Assembly (NCBI GenBank): GCA_029990175.1
Contig: JARKIP010000017.1
Location: 25,841,001 to 25,905,000 of the forward strand
DNA length: 64,000 nucleotides
Direction: 5' to 3'
Origin: Petunia secreta
Lineage: Eukaryota; Streptophyta; Magnoliopsida; Solanales; Solanaceae
Part shown: positions 1-11,730 of the stretch, piece after piece
How positions within the stretch are numbered: position 1 is the first letter of the stretch
How the letters are laid out: each line of letters begins with the position of its first letter
The notes under the pieces: model-generated
Database searches by the model: none
The model's input: only the letters and a program-made list of their open reading frames with translations
What the model was told of the DNA's origin: nothing
Made by a program: the position numbers and the translations under genes

Positions 1-118
1 AGACTGTATTTATAGACAGATAGGCATGCCCTACAACTGCACCCTAAAATATAGGAATGCTAGTAACCAACTCATAACTGCAGACCCCTAATTATTTTGG
101 TGAAATAATTATACTAAG

Positions 119-400
119 TAATTATATCCAGTATGTTAACTGGGGGCGCTGGTACTTCATAAGTAAACTCACAGTATTTTGGGCTGGGGGGATGGAAACG
201 TATGCTAAAATGCTTTTATACAAAGTCGCATAATTTTGAACTGGGGCACAAGTACTTAAAAATGCAGAATCCCAACATTTTATAATGGGCACAAAGGATT
301 TTTCCACCCGCTCCCAGACATTGGTGCTGGGGGTGCAAGTGCTTCATATGTGAACTCACAGTATATAAAAATACTGGGACTGTTTACCTAGAATTAAAGT
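119..400 (+). repeat. Satellite-like unit, left-end copy
   Basis: This stretch carries the same words as the array at 6750-7480: a CATTGGTGCTGG motif at 319, a CACAGTAT(TT) word, an ACTGGGGCACAAGTACTT word and a TTTTATACAAAGTC-like word. The orientation is the same as in the other copies. It lies beyond the C-terminal end of the Ulp1 pseudogene, while the main array lies beyond its N-terminal end, so the repeat flanks the gene on both sides. That is the arrangement expected of subterminal repeats of one transposon (inference). Confidence 0.6.
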
Positions 401-738
401 ATTAGCATCCCTATTTATATACTTCAAAAGTTAATAAATAATAACAAACAAACAACATATATAGTATACATACTTCAAAAAATGTGTACATTGTATTGTT
501 TATAAAAAAGATAAATAAAGATTCAAAGAAGAGGCAACCTTCCATGTCCACAAGCTAGCTTCTCATCATGCTCTCCATAATCATCATTCAAATTCTCTGG
601 TGGAGTTTCATAGCCTTCATCTCTTTTTTATTTTCCATGCGTCAGTAGATTAGCAGCAATCATTCTCCTGTAAATACTAATAGCTTCTACTCCCCATTCA
701 TATTTAAACAAATCCTGTCCAAGCATGAGTAGGTCTAT

Positions 739-2079
739 TGTTGCTCCCAACGCACACGCAAGTATACATGGTCGACAAGTAATAAAGTGATAAGTAGAGT
801 ATCGTTCCCACGAGGACTATTCAGACTGGACTCCTAACAAACAATTTCTTAACAACTATTCAGGGATCTTTTCCAATAGTGAGAATATTATCAACTACAA
901 AAATAGTAATTAAAATGGTAGAAGTGAATTCAAACAATGGAGCAAAAATTGTTCGTTATCAGTAATAAGGAGACGGTCCAGGTTAGAGCTGCAACCAATC
1001 CAGTTGAGTTATCCTGTTGATTCCACTTCTTAAGTCCAAAGATTGCTAACTAACGGGTTAATTGTACCCGTAAAAACCTGTTGGCTCTTCACGGTCTATA
1101 CAAGCTACTCTAATGCCTATATGTCTATGGAGTTAAATCACATGCACGCATTAACGAACTCTGTATTTAGCTAAGCAAGGTGAATAGGTATATGTCTATC
1201 CTACCCACAAATTGATTCCCCGATGCCCAGGTTCACAATCAAGCCTTATTCTTTCTTATGTGCGTTCATAAATTCCCTCTGTCGAGTTCAATCTGAGAAC
1301 CGTAGATAGTGTTCAATTATTCGGCCGTTATAATCAAATAATTATGATCAAGAAAGAATAAACAGACTGTAATTGGAATTCAATTCATGGAAATCAACAT
1401 TCAAACCTCAACCTTCATGAATTCGCACTAACCTTAGAACGATATATTTAGCTACGCTTACTCATAATAACAACACAAGGATTTGATGAAATAATGAAAT
1501 AATGATGTAATAAATTAATGGAAGGAAGAAAAACCCTTGTTCAAGATGTTATAAGCTCTCAAATTTGCCCAAAGTCTGAACTCCCCCTCAAATACTAAGT
1601 AGAAGGGTATTTATAATGTTTACAAAAGCCTAGCAATTAGTTACGCCTAAGCCTAGACGAAATAGGACTTCCAAAAACGCTCCAGGGGCGCTATAGCCGG
1701 TGCCCCATGCCTCAAACCGCGTGGAACCAAGCAGAGGACGTCGAATCTTGCACGTAATGGCCATGCCCCGCGTCCCAAAATGCGGAAGAAAGTTGGGCAC
1801 TGTAGTGGGCGCCCCGCGCCACCTATAGCGCCAGGCTAAATTCTCTGCTTTCGTCGTTCGCAGCTTGTGTCGCATCGTGCCTTCATGTGATCGATCCATT
1901 CCTCAATCCAAATTCAATCTTTTCTTGGTCTATCATGCTCTTTAAAGCTTCAATTGCACTTCATAACAACCTACAATCATACGACATAAAATCAGTGCAA
2001 AATCACATTCGTCAACTAGAAAACGTGCGAATAAAGTATCCAAACGTGAGGAAATATAGGCATAAAATTCCAAACATCA
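739..2079 (-). mobile_element. Solo LTR of the 24.6-30.4 kb retrotransposon family
   Basis: The block begins TGTTGCTCCC and ends CCAAACATCA, exactly like the two LTRs at 24574-25889 and 29052-30368, and has the same internal order of words (GTATCGTTCCCACGAGGACT, ATATGTCTAT, the GGGGCGC-rich part, GGCATAAAAT). It is flanked by TCTAT (734-738) and TCTGT (2080-2084), an imperfect 5-bp target duplication. No internal retrotransposon sequence accompanies it, so it is a solo LTR left by recombination between the two LTRs. It interrupts the Ulp1 domain. The short open frames inside it (for example 1630-1899) are not genes. Confidence 0.88.
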
Positions 2080-4499
2080 TCTGTAAACCTTGTTAGAAAG
2101 AGACCACAATATGTGTCTCCTGATTGTTTTGGTGCTCTTTGATAAACAATATCAAGTTTCTTGTACGTCGTACCAAAATTAGGGTATTTTGCATGAAAAA
2201 TCATCTCTTTTAGTAGCTGAGGTATATCAATTGCATACATTTTCATCTTGATCTTCACAAAATGTTCTTCCCCATCAAACACCGAATCATAGACATATAT
2301 TCTATGATCTTTTATAGAATAAACTCCCAACTAATAATGAGTGCAAGACATGTAATCATTAGGATCAACTGAAATCTTCCTAATTGGCATAAAGATTTTT
2401 TCGACTTGAGTCCATGCTATGCCACATTGATTAGTAGACCCATTCACACACTCATTTAGGTTATTCTGCGTAGTTCCTTCAAACTGTGCTTGGTCAAAAT
2501 CTAATTCAATCCTCTCTAAATCCTCCAATATCAAGTCATGAATTCCAAAAACAACTTCTGCTGGAGGTTTATATTCTTTTTTCTTTTGTTGAGCACGAGT
2601 CCTTTATCCTCCTTTCTTGTTCGCCCTCATTTGTTCAAAATCTTTATTATTCTTCCACTCTTTTTCCATTCTATCCTTCTTCTCTTTTATTCTCCTGGTC
2701 TTCTCTTCCTTTTCCATATTTTCAAAATAGGATTCAACCTTCGAAAAGAACGACGACTCTAAACCATATTTTACTCTTCACTGAAACAGTATATAATTTA
2801 ATTTTTTTTCTGTGAATTGATGTCTGCAATTTTGTCATCATAAAGATCATCACCCCTGAAAAAGTTAAATACAAACAACATAAACAATACAAATTTACTA
2901 ATATAATCTACAACACCCTGTAACTTAAAATATACAAAAACTAAAAAAAAATAAAATAAAATAACTTACACTTTAGGGGCGCTGTTTTGATCAATCACTT
3001 TCAAGCCTTTCTTCAACCATTGATCAAAAATTGCTAAGCAATTAAACGTGGCATTGACAGTATGAAAAGGGCATACACGCTTATAAGAAGGCTTCCAATC
3101 ACACTTTTCCTTTGGCTCAAAAGGCCTGAATGGAGATAATAAGTGACGGCTAATCTTACGAACCCTATGTCCACAGCCTAACAGCTCTCCTCCTTCTGGA
3201 TCATTTGATGGTTTGTCTGGCAAAACAGCAAAATCCATAACTTCATCTTTTTTCACTGAACACTGCATAGCCGACTGTTGTTTAGATGAACACACATCTG
3301 CAATATTCCTTGCACAGACATCTATTCCAACAAGCTTCCATTTCTCCGCAAAAATTAACTGTTCAGGTGTTTTCATGGCTGAATCCAAAGTAGACTCTTG
3401 CTCCAGTACTACAACATATGCATCAGCAAGTGTCGTAAGTTTTGAATTATCTTTCTCTATTAATCCCAATTATGTACCCCCCCCCCCCTTACTTTCTGAG
3501 CGATCGATATCCATAGAATCTGGCCTCACACTATCGATCACTGTTGCAGTCTCTTGTGATGGCTGTGAGAAGCCAAGTGAAAATGAAGGTGCTTCTATGC
3601 GACCAATATTCATGATGTTTTTGTTTGCCTCAACAAAATTTTCAACAATTTTAGGTTTGAGGGGAGATGCAATTTCAGGAGAAGCATCATTATCACGTTT
3701 CTTCCTTGTCTTGCTGGAAAATGCATTCAAACCCTTTTTTGCAGGCAAATGCACAACACCTTTTTTGAGACATTCTTTAGAACCTTCTTGGGAACTTTCT
3801 TGAGAACCATTATAAATAAAGATAATATATCACACATTTGCCAACAATAAAAAACATAAAATAACTATAAAAAAGACGATTACATAACTACTGATATAAA
3901 AACAAGACCAGCTATGCAAAGCTCACTGACAGTCTCAACTTCAAGTCGAACCTCAGCACTGTGACTACGTTGATTGACAACGTCTTCATTATTAGCTTTA
4001 ACATTTGTTGCTTCTGTAAAAAAAATAGACAACAATACATTACATATGCGTAGACAAAATGAGTCGCAATATTTAATAAATGGCAAAAGACACACTATTC
4101 ATTGACCAACCAACGGGGTATTTTCTGCTGGAGTGTGGACCATGCAAAATATGCAAGATATTTTCACGTACCAGGAGTCAAAAAAAATTGGTTATCAGCA
4201 AGCTTAATTGGTTGAGAACCTTCTTGAGAGACTTTAAAACAAGATAATTTGTTATACATTTTAACCAATAAAAATAGGAACACTAATTATTATATAAACA
4301 ATTACTTTTACATATCTACTAGTATCCAAATACCAGATTCAACAAGATGCTTTAATTCCTTAAGTTGTTCTTCAACCACAACACTTTTCCCAAATTCGCC
4401 ATTATTACCTTGTGTAAAAATAAATAAACATAATACATTACATTTCTCTATAGAAAAAAGAAGTGACAAAACACACATATTAAAAATAGATTTCAATTA

Positions 4500-4665
4500 C
4501 TATAGACTTCCCAGACATTGGTGCTGGGGCACAAGTACTTCATACGAAAAAGTCACAGTATTTGTGCTGGGGGGCTATAATGCTTTGTTATAGAAAGTCC
4601 CATAATTTAGCTGGGACAGAAGTACTAGTTAAACAAAGAGTCCCAGTATTTTATTATTTGAGACA
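4500..4665 (+). repeat. Satellite-like unit, intronic copy
   Basis: One unit of the 276-bp repeat, with CATTGGTGCTGG at 4516, then ACTTCATACG, CACAGTATTTGTGCTGGGGG and the AGTCCCATAATT word. It lies between coding blocks of the Ulp1 pseudogene, probably in an intron, in the same orientation as the end copies. Confidence 0.65.
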
Positions 4666-6749
4666 TTAACATATCATAAAAATACAGTATTAGTGCATAA
4701 TATGTTGGTTGAATCTACCAACAAGTTTTTTTCTTCTTACCATTAAGTGTGGAATAAATTTTTCCATCACGAAGCTGAACATCTGTTGGATTCAAAGATA
4801 CATCATCATCTTTAGATGGACACTTGTGCAATAAATCAGATGAAGGATTCTGTTTATCTGCATATACAATAAAAAAAATCATTACATTAAACAACAAATT
4901 CCCTTTTACTTAGATTATGACTATATAGAATACTCTATTTGATTAGCATGATTTTGTTGATGATGGTCTGAATTTGATGGCGCCTTTTCTAAACCATCGG
5001 TACCTTTTGCTTCATCAATGGGGTCACAGGTATCAGCTTTGTAATCCTCTAAAACATCCACAGTCATTTGATTGCTTTTCTCTATTAAAGCAGCTGGAAT
5101 ACCATGATTACTTTGTACACTACCAACAAGCTCGGACCAATTATATGGTTCTTTGAAAAAACTATCCCGACCATCTGAATAATTCAAATCATCAACAAAA
5201 TGGCTCTTCTCATTTCTACTTCTGGTGTCTGATTTACTTACAGAAACACCACAGTTTTCTCCAAGATCACTTGTCTTTGATTTTGCAACAAGAAGCAGTA
5301 ATGAGTCAAACTTTGCATTCAACTGATCTGTAATCCCCTTCTCCATGTCAGCAAGATCTTTCTTCACACTATTTTCTGAGGAATTGATCATATATTGAAT
5401 CTTGGTCTCAGTAGGTAAGTTTAATTTGAGATTAGCTGTCAACCTCTGATTAAAGTAAAAAGATTAAAACCACATAAGAAAAAGAAATCAAAAGACAAAA
5501 CCCACAAAGAATTTCACCATTACAACTTCATTCATGTCAATAGATTCTGCTATTGAACTAGTTTTTGAAGATGACTTTGAGGGTGACTTTGAAGTTGAAG
5601 CACGTTTAGATTTATGCCTTATTGGTCTCATTGAAACATCTTCCCAAAACTATTAAAATGTACATTTCAAAACCAACAAAAAAGTAAAAAAAGAAATAAT
5701 AAACAAAAGCAAGTACTAGTAAAACTCACCTGTTCATTATGAAAGTAGTCATCATACAAGACATTGTAATGATGGGTAACAATACATGTGTAACAAAGCA
5801 TCAGAGGTTTGATCCTAGGACAAACAGTAAAATACTGCGTGAACACAGGGAACACCTCTGCCACCCAGCAACAGAATAGGAAGGGCATACCAGGAAACAA
5901 ATAAGTAGAAGAATTTGGCTTTATAATTGACTGCAAATGGTGTACCATTTGACGATATATCTCAGTACCTCACTGATAACAGCTATGCACCTCTTCATCA
6001 TCAATAATAATCATATGTTGATCATCCACTACTCTAGGTAATGGCCGGCTCAATAAAACAGAATTAAGAAAATATACCTCAGCTAGTTTAACAGCATCAT
6101 CTTGCTCTAATGGAATATCCAATCGTGCAGCTGACACTCTATTCACATTACACTTGTTCTTTGGAGTCACCCTCACATAGCTGGAATGATGTTCAATCAA
6201 ATCAAGCAAGTCATATAACTTTAAAGTCCACTTTCTGTCCTTTTTATTAACATCATCTTCAGGATTCCTGAAGTACTTCTTCTTTAATCTACTCTTTGAA
6301 AGCTTAAAAATACTTATATCTACAACACTGGAAATATTAAGACCACTAACTACATGAAAATCATCAGCTGTGAAATCTACTATATCACCAAAAACTTTGA
6401 AGCTAAGCTTAGTGCTGTCTGAAGAAACTATTTGAGACTGCAGAAAATAATTTATAAGCCTCCAGAAATTTAGCATCTTCAAAAAGCATAAACTTGCCGA
6501 ATGGCCCTTGCTTCAGTTTCTCCAGGTGATCGGCAGACAATAACCCTTCAAGTAATCCACGATACTCTGTGTCACATTTCCACTGGCAATCACGATTTTT
6601 CCACTGCGCAAATGGAACCAATATACCATCGTCATTTAGCAAATTATCCATACCCTCATCATTTGGTATAATCTCCATAGCTGTAACATTAGCACATGTA
6701 TTAAAATAAAACAAAGAAAAATTAACACCTATATGCTTGCAGCTAAAAA

Positions 6750-7480
6750 ACCCACAGACATTGGTGCTGGGAGCACAAGTAGTTCATATGCAAAGTCACA
6801 GTATTTGTGCTGGGGGACAGCTTGTTGGCCCACCCCTCCCCAGACTGACTTCCCAGCCATTGGTGCTGGGGGCACGAGTACTTCGTGAGTAAAGTCACAG
6901 TATTTGTGTTGGGGGCCTATGATGCTTTGTTATACAAAGTCCCATGTTTTAGAATTGGGACACAGGCACTTGTTAAACAAAGGGGACCAGTATTTATTAT
7001 GGGGCACACAAAAAGCTTGTTGGCCCATCCACAGACTGACTTCCCCAAGACATTGGTGCTGGGGGTACAAGTAGTTCATGTGCAAGGTCACAATGTTTGT
7101 GCTGGGGGACAGCTTGGTGGCCCACTTCCCAGCCATTGGTGCTGGAGGCATGAGTACTTCGTGTGTAAAGTCGCAGTATTTGTGCTGGGGGCCTATGATG
7201 CTTTGTTATACAAAGTCCCATATTCTAGAGCTAGGGCACAAGCACTTGTTAAACAAAGGGTCCCAGTATTTATTATGGGGCACACAAAAAGCTTGTTGGC
7301 CCATCCACAGACTAACTTCCCCAAGACATTGGTGCTGGGGTACAAGTATTTCATGTGTAAAGCACAGTATTTCTGCTGGGGGACTATAAATGTTTTGTTA
7401 TACAAAGTCCCATAATTTAGAACTGGGACACAACTACTTGTTAAATAAAGAGTCCCAGTATTTATCAAGGGACAACAGTC
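6750..7480 (+). repeat. Tandem array, 276-bp period
   Basis: The word CATTGGTGCTGG begins at 6759, 6858, 7051, 7134 and 7327. The intervals 6858-7134 and 7051-7327 are both 276 bp, so the array is a higher-order repeat built of two alternating half-units. Each unit also repeats CACAGTATTTGTGCTGGGGG, TTTGTTATACAAAGTCCCAT and GGGGCACACAAAAAGCTTGT. Because 276 is divisible by three, an open frame at 6885-7415 runs through it; this follows from the period and is not evidence of a gene. Degenerate extension continues to about 7680. Confidence 0.82.
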
Positions 7481-8231
7481 TATCCCCTACAAAGTCACGG
7501 TATATAGTTCTGTGGCAAAGAGTTTCACATAAAAACCGTTGCCTCTTTAAAAATAACCCATCATTTATAATGGACAAGTACCTATTAAAAACACAGAGTC
7601 CCAGTTTTTTATCATGGAGCAACAGTTTATCCCCTACAAAAGGTCACAGTATTTAGTTCTGGGGAAAGGGGTTTCATAAAAAATAAAAAAAAAGCGTTGC
7701 CCTTAAAAAAACTCCACCATTTAAAAGGGAATCAAACGCTTATACTGTACTCCAATGGAAAATTTAAACATTTTTTGAAACAAAATCATAACCTAATAAC
7801 CCAATAACTCGTACAAAAATGAAAAAATAACAATGCGAAGTAAACACAGTTACCTTAATATACGAAACAGCAAAATAAAGTTTTTACCCAAACACAAAGC
7901 TTCAAAATCTCAAAAATAAGAAATTGGTGTATTTCGAAAGAGAGTTCGTGTATTTTGATAGAATTCAAAAGTCACAGTATCAAAGAGAGAAATAAAAATC
8001 CTGAATAAGTTAAAAATAAGGAAGGGTAAAACCGAAATTTTCAAAAGGTATAAAACGACGTCGTTACACTATTATTTTAAAAAAACGCACCTAGTGGCTA
8101 ATTCTCAGCGAATTTATGAACAGAGACTGCGCATCAAAAAAGCGGGTGCCAAAGTGGCTTCTCCGCGAAATTTTTACAAATTTTTCTACCTCATTCTGTT
8201 CTAGCATTTCCATACGAAATTTAAACTTAGA
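7481..8231. other. Probable terminal part of the Mutator-like element; no gene
   Basis: AT-rich sequence with fading copies of the array words (CACAGTAT at 7646 and 7973). A clear terminal inverted repeat was not recognised, so the outer edge of the element is not fixed. Confidence 0.35.
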
Positions 8232-8822
8232 GCTTGTTCGGCCAAGCTGTCAAAAATTGCTTATTTTAAAAAATATTTGGCAAAAGTAATTTTTCAATAA
8301 GTACTTTTGAAACTAAACAGTTTGTATTTGGCAAACTCATTTAAGAAGTATTTTTTTAAATAAATTGTGTTTGGATAATTTTTACAAAAAAAAAAAAGTT
8401 TTGGGTGTCAAATTACAAAAAAATGATAGTACCATTATTTATTTTGTGACCAATATTATTTAAAACGTACAAAAGATTTATACTTTTTTACGAAACACTT
8501 AGGAATTTTTTTTTATTTTCATTTAGTTTAAATTTAAATAAAAATTATATTAAGGTTTTTAATCAATAAGAATAAAGTTACACTATAAGAGGAAAGTGGA
8601 GAACAAAGTTTTTTTAAATATGAGAGCTATATTAGTTAAATTAACTAAAAATAGTGTGATAAATAAATATTTTGGTAATGATATTCTTGTTTAAAAAATT
8701 TATAAACTGCTTCTGCTTCTGGGAATAAGCAGAAATTTGTAGCTTCTCCTCAATAGCAAAAAAACTACTTATGCTTCTTCTCAAAAGTACTTTTTTATGT
8801 TGGCCAAACACCTCAAATTTCT
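8232..8822. mobile_element. Candidate MITE with GGCCAA(A)-type ends
   Basis: The left end GAGCTTGTTCGGCCAAGC and the right end GTTGGCCAAACACCTC are inverted to each other. Inside both ends are words of the type AAGTACTTTT and AATAAGC. The type matches the element at 11037-11730. No ORF is present. No convincing target duplication was found, so the edges are approximate. Confidence 0.55.
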
Positions 8823-8831
8823 TTAAAAGTA

Positions 8832-9094
8832 CTGCCTCCGTCTCGTTTTATTTTTCATTCTTACTATAAATAGTCGTCTTAAATTATTTGCCCATTTAGA
8901 AGTTTAAGGCAAAATTAACTATCGTTTTTCACTTTTCTATAGTATTAATTGATCTTGAAAGTAGAAACAAGAGTTAACATTTATTGAAGAAGAGAATAAT
9001 GTGGTGGGTAAAATAATTAAAAATACCTCCTCATGAAATATTTTCTTAACGGATGTGTAAAAATAAATGGGACAAAAAAATAAAATGGAGGTAG
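8832..9094. mobile_element. Stowaway-type (Tc1/mariner) MITE
   Basis: A 263-bp element with ends CTGCCTCCGTCTCG and, on the other strand, CTACCTCCATTTTATT. A TA dinucleotide flanks each side (8830-8831 and 9095-9096). This is the standard Stowaway CTCCCTCCGT end and TA target. It has no coding capacity. Confidence 0.75.
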
Positions 9095-9312
9095 TAGTTT
9101 TTTTCTAGAAAAAAAACACTTTTAACTTTCAAGAAGTTTGGCCAAAATATCTTCCATGCCACATCAGCTCTGATTTATCTTCTTCTTTTTTCTTGTTATC
9201 TTTTATTTTTCTCAACTTTGATTTAACTAATCTATAACTCGTTTTAGTAAGGACCTAATCTGTGACCCATTAGCCAAAGGGATTAAAAAAGAAATGGACA
9301 ATTATATTGAGA

Positions 9313-10537
9313 GACACCCCATTCATAAAAATTATCAAAAAAGATTCCTATTTTGCTACCTTACCTGACATAGCACTCCCTCCCTTTTTAAAAATTTTTC
9401 TTCCACTCTATAGCACCCCCTATTTAAAGAAAAAAAAAACCCTAGCCCCCATTTTTACTCTCTTCTCCTTCTCTCCTTCACATTTTTCTCTCTTCTCTTC
9501 CCCCATCAAACCTAACGCCGCAGCCACCCCCAAACCCTTCCACCACTGCCCCACCGTCATCTCCTCTCCTCCAAGCCACTGACGTCGTGGTCACCACCAC
9601 ACCACCGCTGCTGCTTCTTCTTCGTCTCGTTTTCTTTTTGTCCTTTTTTTTTTTTTATATAACAATGTCGATTTTCATTGTATATCTCGGTTAATACTCC
9701 GGTGAGTTTGTTTAAAAAAGTTGTTTATCATATTTCTTCTTCTTTTTTCACAATTTTCTTAAATATCCGTTGAGATCTACTAGTTTTTTTAAAAAAAAAA
9801 CTTTTTAGATCTAGTGTTTTTCTTGTATAAAACTGTATAGATCTGGGATGTTTGTTAAGCTTTTGTGTAAAAACTCCCCGAAGCACTGTTTAAAGTCAGT
9901 TTTGCGAGTTTTTACACTTTTATACATTTTTATACAAGTTTATACAATTCTGTAAACGTGTATAAAAATATATAAATCTGTATAAGTACGTATTGACAGT
10001 GTATAAAATACATTCTATGTATTGTAAAATTTGTATAAAGCTGTATATGCGTGTATGAACAATGAATAAAATTGTATAAATTTCAGATTTGTGCACTTTT
10101 TATGGATGTTTTGTATAAAATTTATATTTTTTGTGTATATTTTTGTATTTTCTTCTTGCATACACAATTTTTTTTTTATGTATTTACATGTATAATCTAT
10201 TATTTTGAAAGATTTAGGTGTATAAAATTATCAAAAAAATTTAATTATTTAAACAAATCCACAAATAAAATAAGCAAATCCGGTCTCCCCCTGTAACTTG
10301 ATAAATCATAAGAGAAGAAGAAATCGTTGCGTAGAAAGTCGTGCGGTGGCGGCTCAGTTTCTGGTGGCGAGGCAGTGGTGGGGAGGGTGAGGGAGTGGCT
10401 CCTAGGGTTTTTAGCTTAAATGGGTGCTATGTTATGTAATTTTGAAAATAAGGGGTGCTATGTTGTGTAATGTAAAAATAAAGAGGTGCTATGGATGAAA
10501 TGTGACCCCTCATTTGTAATTTTTTGTTGTGGGGTGC
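9313..10537. mobile_element. 1.2-kb long-inverted-repeat element
   Basis: The left arm (9313-9450) and the reverse complement of the right arm (10395-10537) share CACCCCA, then ATAGCACCCCC followed by TATTTAAAG...AACCCTAG on the left and ATAGCACCCATTTAAGC...AACCCTAGG on the right. The arms are about 140 bp and imperfect. The centre has a CCGCCG/CTTCTTC-rich part, a region of repeated TGTATAA words (9880-10240) and a GGTGGCGG-rich part. Open frames at 9307-9582 and 10072-10296 are low-complexity and unsupported. A Mutator-type non-autonomous element or captured gene 5' region is possible. Confidence 0.55.
9880..10240. repeat. Dense TGTATAA / TTATACA word cluster
   Basis: Within about 360 bp the words TGTATAA, GTATAAA, TTTATACA and close variants occur more than a dozen times, irregularly spaced, in both orientations. 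The cluster lies in the middle of the inverted-repeat element. It is not a regular tandem repeat. No function can be read from it. Confidence 0.5.
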
Positions 10538-10719
10538 CTAGTTTTGAAAATCCCAATAAGAAAAGCAGCCCCACACATTTCAATAAGAACCTGATCCATG
10601 CCATCCATTTCTGATAGTTCAACTTTTAAGGTTCTTATCACTTAACTTAGTTATTACACTTTAAAAGTTATGGGATCAGGAGCTAATATTCATAACATTT
10701 TAGTATTTTCATATAATAA

Positions 10720-11036
10720 GATCACACATAATATATATGTGGTATCCTTAAAATTATTTCAGTCCAACTTGAAAATTCGATCTGAATCCGCCTCGTCAAA
10801 TAGCTAGCTTTTAATCCTTAGTCCTTTGGTTTTTATTTTTATTTTTTTATTATGACCATAGGTCTCCGAGGAGAGATTATCTAGTATTACCGTAAAAAAA
10901 TTCTTTTGTATTGTAATCTTATGTCTGGTTTGTGTCTTCGTGATATAGTATGATGATCTTTCAGTAAAAATACATTGCGTCACTGTGCACGTTCCACATA
11001 TTCTACGTGCTTCTTTTTATCATCACAAAAATATAA
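10720..11036. repeat. Duplicated segment, copy A (3' side of RING gene 1)
   Basis: This stretch matches 30740-31010. Both have CTTGAAAATYCG, GCCTCRWCAAATAGC, then AGGAGAGATTAT.TAGTATT, ATGTCTGGTT.GTGTCTTCGTGAT and GCACGTTCCA.ATATTCTACG. In copy A the segment is interrupted by a MITE (11037-11730) and the Helitrons (11785-21652), then continues at 21653 into the RING gene and its promoter to about 22790. Confidence 0.78.
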
Positions 11037-11730
11037 TTAGCAGCCTATTTGGCCAAGCTTCTAAAAACGGTTAGAAGCGCTTTTCTTCAAATGATTCTCG
11101 TAAAAGCACTTTTGGAGAGTCGTAGTTTGTGTTTCGCTAACTCATTTGAAAAATATTTTGTCAATAGTTGAGTAGTAATTTGTGTTTGACCAAATTTTTG
11201 AAAAAGTACTTTTGAGTATTAATTTACGAGTAAGAACATGTAAAGATTCAGTAACAGTTATTTAACTAGATGAATGAGTTACGTTAAATATTTTTTATCA
11301 AAGACTACATTTAATTCATTTAACTTTAACTAATATTTAAAAAAAAAATAGAGTATACATAATTGAATATTCTAAATTCCTACCTTAAAGAAAGATTTAA
11401 TTTGATTAAAAGCTTCCAACAATAATGATGTAGATGTGTGTAGAAGAAACAAGGAGAAAGAAATATTATACTACTATTTATAAATTATAATCACTAGGTT
11501 CAATAAATAGGGGTAATAATACATAAGTAATATATTTTTGTAAGGATCGAGAAAAGCTACTTTCTCCTCTTTTTTTCTACTGCGGAAAAATAGCTTTTGG
11601 TGCCACTAAAAAATACTTAATTTTCTCCTAGAAGTGTGGCCAAACACTTTAATTTTTTAAATTAAGTACTTTTCAAAAAAATAAGCATTTTTGGCTTCCC
11701 AAAAACTTGGCCAAACATGGTCCTATCGTA
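11037..11730. mobile_element. MITE with TTTGGCCAAGC ends
   Basis: The left end CAGCCTATTTGGCCAAGCTT and the right end AAACTTGGCCAAACATGGTC are inverted, and the subterminal words AAGCGCTTTT, AAGTACTTTT and AAGCATTTTT recur inward. The paralogous segment near 30990-31040 lacks the insertion, which supports the edges to within a few bases. It has no ORF. Confidence 0.68.

Larger units (their letters stand above)
540..6714 (-). pseudogene. DUF1985/Ulp1 (C48) protease gene of a Mutator-like element, broken
   Basis: Read on the minus strand, the parts appear in the order known for plant Ulp1-carrying Mutator-like elements. A DUF1985-like region (about 6714-5700) includes the stretch DFTADDFHVVSGLNIS. 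A serine/lysine-rich and coiled-coil linker follows (5640-4921 and 3754-2966). The last part is a C48 cysteine-protease domain (2534-2080, resuming at 738). The protease triad is visible: His at 2337-2339 (CTHY), Asp in IYVYDS, and Cys in the motif QSGDTYCGLF. Ulp1/SENP proteases cleave SUMO-like modifiers; the role of the transposon-borne copies is not settled. Damage: a frameshift near 6440 inside DUF1985, a TAG at 2331-2333 two codons after the catalytic His, a solo LTR inserted at 739-2079, and a TAA at 628-630 that is either the real or a premature stop. Several gaps between blocks look like introns. The family call is firm; exon borders are not resolved. Confidence 0.75.

Noticed and set aside
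2486..2815. Hydrophobic plus-strand frames rich in F, L and S
   Set aside because: They are the complement of charged, A/G-rich coding sequence of the Ulp1 pseudogene.
6885..7415. A 176-residue open frame on the plus strand
   Set aside because: It runs through the 276-bp tandem array; the period is a multiple of three, so one open frame stays open by repetition. There is no start context and the composition is that of the repeat.
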